Shown: piece after piece, positions 17,327 to 26,600 of the stretch
How positions within the stretch are numbered: the stretch's first letter is position 1
Layout: the number at the start of each line of letters is the position of its first letter
Source of the DNA: Pseudobutyrivibrio sp. UBA3626
GTDB taxonomy: Bacteria; Bacillota; Clostridia; Lachnospirales; Lachnospiraceae
Direction of reading: 5' to 3'
Assembly: GCA_002373675.1 (NCBI GenBank)
Contig: DFLF01000003.1
Coordinates: forward strand, 40,610 to 104,609
DNA: 64,000 bases
Position numbers and translations under genes: made by a program
Notes under the pieces: model-generated
Seen by the model: only the letters and a program-made list of their open reading frames with translations
The model's database searches: none
What the model was told of the DNA's origin: nothing

Positions 17327-18897
17327 TGAGCAGAGAAAAAGATATAGGTGGAAAGAATCTTGGTAACTTCTATATGGCTGGCAAAAAAGTCAGAAAACGT
17401 CGTGAGTGGCGTGGATTTAAAGATACCATGTATGATTATGGTTGCTGGCTTAAGATTCTTATGATTCTTGGTAAATTTATAGTTAAGCCTAGAAATATCA
17501 AAGCTATGTTCCGTTATAGATGGATGGCTAACTACCTGGCAGTTCCAATGATGACGGATAGACATACTCAGGGATTAAGAGGTGAACATCTAAGGATTGC
17601 ACGTACAGAATTTGATCTTATAACAGATGATGTTGCTAAGCTTCTTGATAAGGTATTTAAAGCAGATGCAAGAACCGGTAATAATAGAGAATATAATAAG
17701 AAAGTGCTTCTTGTAGATGAGAATGAGATGACAGCACCTATGATGGGATTTCCTGATCTTGAGGTATTAAGTAGAGAGACAATATCTACATATGTTCCAG
17801 TACTTCTTAATCAGCATTCAATGGAATACTATCTGGATCTTATTCAGGAATATGGTATGCCGGGTGATGTATGTCCCATGCCTGCTGTAGAAGCCGCAAT
17901 ATCTATTGCAGATGATGCACCGAAACTTGGTAGAGCAGCTGTTCAATGTAATACTACTTGTGATGGTTCGCTTCTTAGTAATGGTGTAATTTCCAAGCGT
18001 CTTGAATTAGAAGAAGGAGTTCCTTGCTTCCAGATTGCTGCACCGCTTCGTCATAGAGAAGATGATGTACAGGAATATGCAGCACAAGAGATTAGAAACT
18101 GCATTAAGTTCGTAGAAGAGAACACAGATGCTAAGTGGAATTGGAAGGAATACTTTGAATGTGCTAAGCGTGTTAATGAATCTACTCGTCATAGACAAGA
18201 GTGGCTTGATATGAATAAGACTGAATATCCACAGGTATTTGGTTCTAACCTGGCTCTTTATACTGAGACTAATTATATGGCAATCTGTGGTAGAGTGCCG
18301 GCCTTTGTAGAAGCAGACAGGAAGATAACCGCATTAGCAGAGAAAGCATATAGAGAGAAGAAGATGGCTTGTAAAGAGTATCGTCACAGAGCAATTGTCT
18401 GGGGCGTACAATCTCATTATTATTTCGACTTCCTAATCTGGTTACAGAATTGTTGGGGAATTATTCCTCTTACTGATATGTTATCTATGGTTAGTACAAG
18501 AGTGCTTGCAGAAGAAGATACTCCTGAGAATAGAGAAAAAGCTATATATGATATGGCATGGCTCCAGGAGAATATGATTATGCGTAATAGAACCCATGGT
18601 GGTTACAAGGTACTACTTGATGAGTTATGGGAATTCTGTGAAGAATTCAATGCTGATATGGTAATTTTGTGGGAACACATTACATGTAAGGCTTTAGATG
18701 GTATGCATGGTCAGTTTGAGGAGAAGGCCAGAGAAAAAGGCATTAAGTTAATGTGGGTACAACATCAATTGTTTGATCCACGTATTGTATCTAGACAGGG
18801 CGTTAGAGATGATGTTAACAGATATATGAGAACTGTTCTCAGAGAAGAACCTGTTGACCCGACTCTAGAGAATTTGCCAGATGAGAATTCATATTAA
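17326..18897 (+). CDS. 2-hydroxyacyl-CoA dehydratase family subunit (larger)
   Basis: 523 residues, about 100 longer than a typical HgdA/HgdB subunit. The first about 130 residues are a basic extension (GKKVRKRREWRGF). Family cysteines appear in PGDVCPMPAVEA, QCNTTCDGSLLSNG, FECAKRVNE and WEHITCKALDG. It should pair with the preceding subunit. Starts at 17326, overlapping the upstream stop by one nt. No CoA-transferase or 2-hydroxyacid dehydrogenase is nearby, which separates this cluster from textbook amino-acid fermentation operons. Confidence 0.85.
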   Translation: MSREKDIGGKNLGNFYMAGKKVRKRREWRGFKDTMYDYGCWLKILMILGKFIVKPRNIKAMFRYRWMANYLAVPMMTDRHTQGLRGEHLRIARTEFDLITDDVAKLLDKVFKADARTGNNREYNKKVLLVDENEMTAPMMGFPDLEVLSRETISTYVPVLLNQHSMEYYLDLIQEYGMPGDVCPMPAVEAAISIADDAPKLGRAAVQCNTTCDGSLLSNGVISKRLELEEGVPCFQIAAPLRHREDDVQEYAAQEIRNCIKFVEENTDAKWNWKEYFECAKRVNESTRHRQEWLDMNKTEYPQVFGSNLALYTETNYMAICGRVPAFVEADRKITALAEKAYREKKMACKEYRHRAIVWGVQSHYYFDFLIWLQNCWGIIPLTDMLSMVSTRVLAEEDTPENREKAIYDMAWLQENMIMRNRTHGGYKVLLDELWEFCEEFNADMVILWEHITCKALDGMHGQFEEKAREKGIKLMWVQHQLFDPRIVSRQGVRDDVNRYMRTVLREEPVDPTLENLPDENSY

Positions 18898-18922
18898 TAG
18901 TTAATAATAAGGAGATAAGACG

Positions 18923-19717
18923 ATGAAATATTATGGTGGTTGTGATTCGGGAAGTACATATACAAAATGTGTAATTATTGATGAAAATGGAAAGCTGGTT
19001 TCTGATGTGACATTAAAAAGCAGAATAAACTCTGTGCAAAGCTGTCAGGAGTCTCTTGATGAGGCAATTAAGAAGGTGCCTGATCTTAACAAGGCAGAAG
19101 ACCTTGATTATCTTGTTGGAACAGGTTATGGCCGTAATAAGGTTCCTTTTGCAGATGAGAATATATCAGAGATAAGTTGCCATGCAATGGGGGTTCATGT
19201 AGCTGATCCGAAGGTTAAGGCTATTATTGATATTGGTGGACAGGATGTTAAGGGAATAGCAGTTGATACTGATGGAACTGTTCTTAACTTCGCAATGAAT
19301 GATAAATGTTCTGCTGGTACAGGAAGATTCTTTGAAGCCATGGCAAGAGCTTTCGAGATGTCACTTAGTGATTTCTCTAAGTTGTCACTTAAAGCTAAGA
19401 ACGTAATTCCTATTACAGCGCAATGTACAGTATTTGCTGAATCAGAAGTTATTTCTCTCGTGGGTGAAGGTAAGCCTATGGATGAAATTGCAGCAGGAAT
19501 CGAGTTGTCTGTTGCAAAGAGATGCTTCGTAATGGCTAAGAAGGCAGGAGCTGTTGATAGTATTACTTTAACAGGTGGATGTGCTAAGAACGATGGTCTT
19601 AAAGAGGCAATTGAGAAGGTTCTTAATCTTAAGGTAATTGACTTACCAATTGATCCACAGCTTATGGGGGCACTGGGAGCAGCTGAGTTTGCACGTCAAA
19701 AAGGAATGGCAAAGTAA
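18923..19717 (+). CDS. Acyl-CoA dehydratase activase (BadF/BcrA/HgdC ATPase)
   Basis: 264 residues. ASKHA-fold ATPase: GCDSGSTYTKCVI at the N-terminus, IDIGGQDVKGI, and the two cluster-ligating cysteines in DKCSAGTGRF and AQCTVFAESEVISL. The homodimer shares one [4Fe-4S] cluster and injects an electron into the dehydratase using ATP. It follows the two dehydratase subunits by 25 nt with AAGGAGA before the start, so it is the matching activator. Oxygen-labile; supports an anaerobic host. Confidence 0.94.
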   Translation: MKYYGGCDSGSTYTKCVIIDENGKLVSDVTLKSRINSVQSCQESLDEAIKKVPDLNKAEDLDYLVGTGYGRNKVPFADENISEISCHAMGVHVADPKVKAIIDIGGQDVKGIAVDTDGTVLNFAMNDKCSAGTGRFFEAMARAFEMSLSDFSKLSLKAKNVIPITAQCTVFAESEVISLVGEGKPMDEIAAGIELSVAKRCFVMAKKAGAVDSITLTGGCAKNDGLKEAIEKVLNLKVIDLPIDPQLMGALGAAEFARQKGMAK

Positions 19718-19817
19718 TATGAAAGATAAAGAAAAGAAAATTCGTGATTTGATTGCTTGTAAGAAAAAACTAAATGAATATAAAGATGTAGTGACAAAGA
19801 CGAAAGGAGACAAGACT

Positions 19818-19985
19818 ATGAGTGGATGGATAATTGCATTAATTGTAATTCTGGCAGTTATTGTTGGATTATTCTTACTTACTTTCCTTGTATATATATT
19901 TAACCTTGATATGAAAATGATGGCCGGGATGGAGAAGATTTTCCTTAAGCATTATGATAAGGTTGAGAGAGACGAACATTTATAG
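19818..19985 (+). CDS. Small single-pass membrane protein
   Basis: 55 residues from ATG 19818, preceded by AAAGGAGA (19804-19811). One hydrophobic segment (IIALIVILAVIVGLFLLTFLVYIF) then a short charged tail (KHYDKVERDEHL). An upstream in-frame ATG at 19719 would add 33 basic residues but has no ribosome site. It sits between the activase and a TPR lipoprotein, so it may be part of the same transcript. Function unknown. Confidence 0.55.
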   Translation: MSGWIIALIVILAVIVGLFLLTFLVYIFNLDMKMMAGMEKIFLKHYDKVERDEHL

Positions 19986-19994
19986 GATACACAA

Positions 19995-20966
19995 ATGAGG
20001 AGACAGAAACCACTATACTTAACAGGACTTCTTGTTATTATGGTACTTAGTGTTGTAATGACAGGATGTACTACAAGTAGAGAGAAGCAGGAACAATACA
20101 AAACCCAAGGGCTAGATGCCCTTAACAAAGGAAATTATAAAGAGGCAGTAGAACTATTTGATGAAGCTCTCAAGATGTCAGAAGGAACTGTGTCGGATAC
20201 GGAGATAGACATTTGCTATTGTAAGGCAGCGGCGCAGTTTAATGCTAATGATAAAGAAGGAGCAATCAAGACATATACAGCATTAGTTGATTATGATTCG
20301 AAGAATCCATATCCTTATTTCCTGCGGGGAAGTGTATATCTCAAATCAGGGGAAAAGAATCCTGCATTTAATGACTATAAAGAAGCAATCAAAATTGATG
20401 AAAAAAATTATGACTTATATATAGCAATATATGAGAACTTAAAGGCAATGAACTTCGAGAAAGAAGGAGAAGAGTTTCTAAACATTGCATTAGAAAAAAG
20501 TGGCGACTCTGCAGAGGACTGCTTGGCAAGGGGAAAGATTTACACCTTGATGAAGCAATATGATGCTGCCAGAACAGCATTTGAGAAGGCGGATGAAAAG
20601 GGGGCAGAAGATGCTAAGATTTACCTTGCTGATCTGTATCTTGAAGAAGGTAATGAATCAAAGTGCGATGAAATTCTTGAAGGAGTCAAGAAAGATGGCA
20701 ACCCTAGCGCAATGGCATGTAACGCAATTGCGACAATGGAATTAAAGCGTAACAATCCTAATGAGGCTCTTATCTTTATTAATAAAGGACTTGAGAAACT
20801 CATTACAAAGAACAAGAAAGAGCTTCTTAAGAACAGAATAGCAGCTACTGAGAAGTTAGGACAATTCAATGAAGCATATCAATATGCTGTTGAATATTTA
20901 GAGGAATATCCACAAGATGTTGATGTTGTACGGGAATTAGAGTTCTTGTCAAGTAGGATAATGTAA
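19995..20966 (+). CDS. TPR-repeat lipoprotein
   Basis: 323 residues. Lipoprotein signal peptide with lipobox near residue 25 (VVMTGC), then several tetratricopeptide repeats (for example GLDALNKGNYKEAVELFDEAL, NPYPYFLRGSVYLKSG, YDAARTAFEKADEKG). TPR lipoproteins usually act as protein-interaction platforms on the outer face of the membrane. It follows the small membrane protein by 9 nt. A strong terminator lies downstream. Partners unknown. Confidence 0.88.
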   Translation: MRRQKPLYLTGLLVIMVLSVVMTGCTTSREKQEQYKTQGLDALNKGNYKEAVELFDEALKMSEGTVSDTEIDICYCKAAAQFNANDKEGAIKTYTALVDYDSKNPYPYFLRGSVYLKSGEKNPAFNDYKEAIKIDEKNYDLYIAIYENLKAMNFEKEGEEFLNIALEKSGDSAEDCLARGKIYTLMKQYDAARTAFEKADEKGAEDAKIYLADLYLEEGNESKCDEILEGVKKDGNPSAMACNAIATMELKRNNPNEALIFINKGLEKLITKNKKELLKNRIAATEKLGQFNEAYQYAVEYLEEYPQDVDVVRELEFLSSRIM

Positions 20967-21019
20967 CTTCGTTAAAATTGCCGAAATTAATTTGCGAAAA
21001 TAGTATAAAATATCGTATT

Positions 21020-21053
21020 AAAGCCCATAATCCACGAGATTATGGGCTTTTTT
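21020..21053 (+). terminator. Terminator after TPR lipoprotein gene
   Basis: Perfect 13-bp stem AAAGCCCATAATC / GATTATGGGCTTT with a 5-nt loop, followed by a T run. The 258-nt gap 20967-21224 otherwise holds the NrdR box and promoter of nrdD. Confidence 0.93.
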
Positions 21054-21098
21054 ACATTCATAAATTCCACCATATGTATGAAAAATGAAAAAAATAAA

Positions 21099-21114
21099 AC
21101 ACTATATATTGTGT
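21099..21114 (+). promoter_or_regulatory. NrdR box upstream of nrdD
   Basis: ACACTATATATTGTGT matches the published NrdR-box consensus acaCwAtATaTwGtgt at every position. A degenerate partner (CCACCATATGTATGAA, 21068-21083) starts exactly 31 bp upstream, the spacing usual for paired NrdR boxes. It sits just upstream of the -35 hexamer, suiting repression by NrdR when deoxynucleotides are plentiful. Confidence 0.85.
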
Positions 21115-21122
21115 TTTTGGTG

Positions 21123-21151
21123 TTGACTACGGAATTATTGAGTGATACAAT
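21123..21151 (+). promoter_or_regulatory. Promoter of nrdD
   Basis: TTGACT (21123-21128), a 17-nt spacer, then TACAAT (21146-21151), about 75 nt before the nrdD start and immediately downstream of the NrdR box. Confidence 0.75.
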
Positions 21152-21224
21152 ACTTTTATGTTCGGCGCTAAGAGGTGTAATAGCGTCATTTAGTATCAAA
21201 ATATTAATTAATTAGAGGTGGAAA

Positions 21225-23591
21225 ATGTTTGAGGTAGTTAAGAGAGACGGTCAAGTAACAGAATTCAACTTAGGCAAAATCAATGACGCTATTGCTAAAG
21301 CGTTTGATGCAACAAAGAAGGCATATAATGATGACATCATTGGTCTTCTTTCACTTCGTGTATCTTCTGATTTTCAAGAGAAGATAAAAGATAACAAGGT
21401 AAGCGTAGAAGACATTCAGGATAGTGTAGAGAAGACACTAGAATCCACAGGTTATACTGATGTTGCTAAAGCTTATATTCTTTATCGTAGACAGCGCGAG
21501 AAAATGCGTAATATGAAGTCTACAATTCTTGACTATAAAGATGTAGTTAACAGTTATGTTAAGGTTGAAGACTGGAGAGTAAAAGAGAATTCAACAGTCA
21601 CATATTCTGTTGGTGGTCTTATTCTTTCTAATTCAGGTGCGGTAACAGCTAATTATTGGCTTTCAGAGATTTATGATGATGAGATTGCAGAAGCTCATAG
21701 AAATGCAGATATTCATATTCATGATCTTTCAATGTTAACAGGATATTGTGCAGGATGGTCTCTCAAGCAATTAATTACAGAAGGACTTGGAGGAATATCA
21801 GGTAAGATTACTTCTGCACCTGCTTCTCACCTTTCAGTTCTTTGCAACCAGATGGTTAATTTCCTTGGAATAATGCAGAATGAATGGGCTGGTGCACAGG
21901 CATTTTCATCTTTTGATACATATTTAGCACCTTTCGTTAAGACAGACAATCTCTCATATAATGATGTTAAGAAATGTATAGAAGCATTTGTATATGGCGT
22001 TAATACACCATCTCGTTGGGGTACGCAGGCTCCATTTACTAACGTTACTCTTGATTGGACAGTTCCAAATGATCTTGCTGAACTTCCTGCAATCGTTGGT
22101 GGAGAAGAACAGGACTTCAAGTACAAAGATTGTAAGAAAGAGATGGATATGATTAACAAGGCATTCCTTGAAGTAATGATTGAGGGTGATGCTAATGGTA
22201 GAGGATTCCAATATCCAATTCCAACATATTCAATTACAAGAGATTTTGATTGGTCAGATACTGAGAATAATAGATTATTATTCGAGATGACTGCAAAGTA
22301 TGGAACACCATACTTCTCTAACTATATTAACTCTGATATGGAGCCAAGTGATGTACGGTCTATGTGCTGTAGACTTAGACTTGACCTAAGAGAACTTCGT
22401 AAGAAGTCTGGCGGATTCTTCGGTTCAGGTGAGAGCACAGGTTCTGTAGGTGTTGTTACAATCAATATGCCTCGTATTGCATATCAAGCTAAGAATGAGA
22501 AGGATTTCTATGAGAGACTTGATAGATTAATGGATATTTCTGCAAGATCTCTTAAGATAAAGAGAGGAGTCATTTCAAGACTTCTTGACGAAGGATTATA
22601 TCCATATACTAAGAGATATCTCGGAACATTTAATAATCACTTCTCAACAATCGGACTTATTGGTATGAACGAAGTTGGTCTTAATGCTAATTGGTTAAGA
22701 AAAGACTTGACTCATAAAGAGACACAGAAATTCACACAAGATGTTCTTAATCATATGAGGGAGAGACTCTCGGATTATCAGGAGCAGTATGGTGATTTAT
22801 ACAACTTAGAAGCTACACCTGCTGAATCTACAACATACAGATTAGCAAAGCATGATAGAGCACAATTCCCTGATATTATTACAGCTGGTTTTGAAGGAGA
22901 TACACCTTTCTATACCAACAGTTCACATCTTCCAGTTGAATTTACATCAGATATTTTTGATGCTTTGGATATTCAAGATGATTTACAGACGTTATATACA
23001 TCAGGAACTGTATTCCATGCATTCTTAGGTGAGAAGATGGCAGATTGGAAGTCAGCTGCAAGTCTTATTAGAACAATTGCTGAGAATTATAGAATTCCTT
23101 ATTATACATTATCTCCTACATATTCTATATGTAAGGAGCATGGATATCTGTCTGGAGAGACTGCTACATGTCCTCATTGTGGAGCACCAACTGAGGTTTA
23201 TTCAAGAATTACAGGTTACTATAGACCAGTTCAGAACTGGAACGAAGGTAAGAGCCAGGAATACAAGAACCGTAAGTTATACGATATTGAACATTCGATT
23301 TTGAAGAAGCCGGGCAAGAAGGTTTCAGAAGAGACACAGGAAGTATCAGTTGATAATACTTCTAAGGCAACAGTTAAGTATTTGTTCACAACTAAGACTT
23401 GTCCTAATTGTGCATTAGCAAAAGAAATGCTTAGTGATGAAGATTATGTATTAATTGATGCTGAGGAAGAATCAGATATGACTAAGAAGTTCGGTATTAT
23501 GCAAGCTCCAACACTTGTTGTTGTTAATGGAGATAAATCCAAGAAATACGTTAACGCTTCTAATATACAGAAGTTTGTTGATTCGAAGTAA
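21225..23591 (+). CDS. nrdD: Anaerobic ribonucleotide reductase with C-terminal redoxin domain
   Basis: 788 residues, about 75 more than usual. An N-terminal ATP-cone (about 1-90) is followed by the class III catalytic barrel (about 120-640). The zinc site is CKEHG ... CPHCG and the glycyl radical lies in SRITGYYRPVQNWNEG (Gly about 664). The added C-terminus (about 715-788) reads as a glutaredoxin/thioredoxin-like domain with CPNC, and MQAPTLVV as the cis-Pro strand. NrdD makes dNTPs from NTPs without oxygen. Some NrdD types use a redoxin instead of formate, so the fused domain may be the reductant (inference). nrdG is not adjacent; dnaE follows. Regulated by the NrdR box upstream. Confidence 0.93.
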   Translation: MFEVVKRDGQVTEFNLGKINDAIAKAFDATKKAYNDDIIGLLSLRVSSDFQEKIKDNKVSVEDIQDSVEKTLESTGYTDVAKAYILYRRQREKMRNMKSTILDYKDVVNSYVKVEDWRVKENSTVTYSVGGLILSNSGAVTANYWLSEIYDDEIAEAHRNADIHIHDLSMLTGYCAGWSLKQLITEGLGGISGKITSAPASHLSVLCNQMVNFLGIMQNEWAGAQAFSSFDTYLAPFVKTDNLSYNDVKKCIEAFVYGVNTPSRWGTQAPFTNVTLDWTVPNDLAELPAIVGGEEQDFKYKDCKKEMDMINKAFLEVMIEGDANGRGFQYPIPTYSITRDFDWSDTENNRLLFEMTAKYGTPYFSNYINSDMEPSDVRSMCCRLRLDLRELRKKSGGFFGSGESTGSVGVVTINMPRIAYQAKNEKDFYERLDRLMDISARSLKIKRGVISRLLDEGLYPYTKRYLGTFNNHFSTIGLIGMNEVGLNANWLRKDLTHKETQKFTQDVLNHMRERLSDYQEQYGDLYNLEATPAESTTYRLAKHDRAQFPDIITAGFEGDTPFYTNSSHLPVEFTSDIFDALDIQDDLQTLYTSGTVFHAFLGEKMADWKSAASLIRTIAENYRIPYYTLSPTYSICKEHGYLSGETATCPHCGAPTEVYSRITGYYRPVQNWNEGKSQEYKNRKLYDIEHSILKKPGKKVSEETQEVSVDNTSKATVKYLFTTKTCPNCALAKEMLSDEDYVLIDAEEESDMTKKFGIMQAPTLVVVNGDKSKKYVNASNIQKFVDSK

Positions 23592-23620
23592 AAAGTAATA
23601 GACTAACTAAACGGTGCCAG

Positions 23621-23665
23621 GGCTGGGTGAGACTAATAATATTATTAGTTTCTATCCAGCCTTTG
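23621..23665 (+). terminator. Hairpin between nrdD and dnaE
   Basis: GGCTGGGTGAGACTAAT pairs with ATTAGTTTCTATCCAGCC with a few wobble or mismatch positions; only a short T tract (CTTTGCATTT) follows, so it is a moderate terminator or an attenuator. Confidence 0.6.
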
Positions 23666-23690
23666 CATTTGAAAGATAGAAAGGTATTAT

Positions 23691-26600
23691 ATGTCTTTTG
23701 CACATTTACATGTCCATACAGAATTCTCGCTTCTGGATGGCTCTAACAAGATAACAGAATATGTGTCGCGAGTTAAGGAACTTGGTATGAATAGTGCAGC
23801 TATTACAGATCATGGTGTTATGTATGGCGTTATTGATTTCTACAAAGCTGCAAAAAGTGCAGGAATAAAACCAATTCTTGGATGTGAAGTATATGTTGCA
23901 CCAGGCTCTAGATTTGACAAATCCAAAGATGATAATGAGAGTAAATATTATCATCTTATACTTCTTGCTGAGAACAATGTGGGATACAGTAATCTTATGA
24001 AGATTGTATCTAAAGGATTTATTGATGGGTTCTATTACAAACCCAGAGTAGATAGAGAACTATTAGAAGAATACCACGAAGGTATAATATGCCTAAGCGC
24101 CTGTCTTGCAGGAGAGGTTGCACGACTTCTTGCCGGCGGCATGTATGAAGAAGCCAAGAAAGCTGCTATCTGGCATAGAGATTGTTTTGGAGAGGGCAAT
24201 TATTTCTTAGAACTACAGGATCATGGTATCTCTACCCAGCAAAATGTCAATCAAGGTCTTCTTAGAATTTCAAAAGAGACAGGAATAGAGTTAGTAGCAA
24301 CTAATGATGTTCATTATACATTTGCAGAAGATGAAGTGCCTCATGATATACTACTATGTATTCAGACTGGCAAGAAAGTGAGTGATGAAGACAGATTAAG
24401 ATATGATGGTGGACAATATTTTGTTAAGAGCGAGGAAGAGATGAGAGAACTCTTTCCATATGCACCATCGGCAATTGAGAATACGCAAAAGATTGCAGAT
24501 AGATGTAACGTTGATATCGAATTTGGCGTAACGAAACTGCCACATTTTGAAGTCCCAAGTGGTTATAGTTCCTGGACATATCTTAATAAATTATGCAAAG
24601 ACGGTTTGAAAAGAAGATATAAGGATAAAGCTTTAGAACTAATGCCGAAGCTCGAATATGAGCTTGATGTAATTAAGAATATGGGTTATGTCGACTACTT
24701 CCTTATTGTGTGGGACTTTATTAATTTTGCAAGAGAACATGACATACCAGTTGGCCCGGGGCGTGGTTCGGCAGCAGGTTCGTTAGTGTCCTATACTACG
24801 GGGATTACGGATATTGATCCAATAAAATATAGTTTGCTTTTCGAGAGATTTCTTAATCCTGAACGTGTATCAATGCCTGATATTGATATTGATTTTAGTG
24901 ATGAAAGAAGAGGCGAAGTAATAGATTACGTTGTAGATAAGTATGGTGAAGAGTGTGTAACGCAGATTGTTACATTTGGAACTCTTGCAGCAAGAAATGT
25001 TATAAGGGATGTAGGCCGTGTACTGGATCTTCCTTATGCTTACGTAGATAAGATAGCAAAAAGCATTCCAAAGGAATTGAAGATTACAATTAAAGGAGCT
25101 TTAGAGAAAAATCCCGAACTTTATAAAATGTACGAAGAGGATGAGACTGTAAAGAACCTTCTTGACATGGCAATGAGACTTGAGGGGCTTCCTCGCAATA
25201 CTTCTATGCATGCTGCCGGCGTGGTTATATCAGAGCAACCAATGGATAATTATGTGCCACTTGCAAGAGCACAGGATGGAACAATAACCACGCAGTTTAT
25301 TATGACGACAATTGAGGAATTAGGACTACTCAAAATGGATTTTCTAGGTCTTCGAACCTTGTCTGTTATCGACAATGCAATTAAGATGGCCAAAGAAAAA
25401 GATAATAGCATCGAGATAGATTTTGAGAAAATAGGCTATGATGATAAGAAGGTATTTGAGTTAATTGGTTCCGGTAAGACAGAAGGCGTATTTCAATTGG
25501 AAAGTGCTGGAATGAAGAGCTTTATGAAAGAATTGAAGCCGGAAAATCTCGAAGATGTAATTGCCGGAATATCCCTTTATCGTCCGGGTCCAATGGACTT
25601 TATACCTGATTATATAAAGGGCAAGAATGATAGAGATTCTATAACATATCTATGCCCGGAGCTTAAGCCTATATTAGAGCCTACCTATGGATGTATTGTG
25701 TATCAGGAACAGGTTATGCAGATAGTAAGAGATCTTGCCGGTTATTCTATGGGAAGAAGTGACCTTGTTAGACGTGCCATGTCTAAGAAGAAAGATGAGG
25801 TAATGGAGAAGGAGCGAGCTAACTTCGTATATGGTAATCAGGAAGAAGGAGTTAATGGCTGCATTAATAATGGAATAAGTGAAGAGGTTGCAAATGAGAT
25901 ATATGATAAAATGATTGACTTTGCAAAATATGCGTTTAACAAGTCTCATGCTGCAGCATATGCAGTGGTTGCATATCAGACTGCATACTTGAAGAGATAT
26001 TATCCGCTGGAATTCATGGCAAGTCTTATGAGTTCCGTAATAGATAATACCACTAAGGTGTCAGAGTACATCTTCAATTGTAAGAATATGGGAATAAAAG
26101 TTCTACCTCCAAGTGTTAATTATGGACAGGGCAGATTCGCTGTTGATGGAGACTGTATAAGATACGGTATGTATGCCATTAAGAGCGTTGGAAGAAATGT
26201 TGTAGATAAGATTATTGAAGAGAGAAATAATAATGGATTATTTACTACAATAGATAATTTTATTAACCGTGTAAATGGGATTGATATCAATAAGAGAGCA
26301 ATAGAGAATTTAATTAAAGCAGGAGCTCTTGATGGTCTTGATGGTAACAGAAGGCAGATGCTTTCTGTATATACTAGAATTCTTGATAATGTTAATTCTG
26401 ACAGGAAGAAATCGATTGATGGTCAGATGAGTTTTCTTGATTTTGCAAATGATGATACTAAGAAGCAGTTTGAAATTGCTCTGCCTAATCTTCCTGAGTA
26501 CGAGAAAGAGACACTTCTCGAATTCGAGAAAGAAGCTCTTAATATATATGTAAGTGGTCATCCTCTTGAAGAATATCAGGATATAATGAATGCAAATGTT

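Noticed and set aside
19638..19817. Longer N-terminus for the 55-residue membrane protein
   Set aside because: It would overlap the activase gene in another frame; the only ribosome site is the one before ATG 19818.
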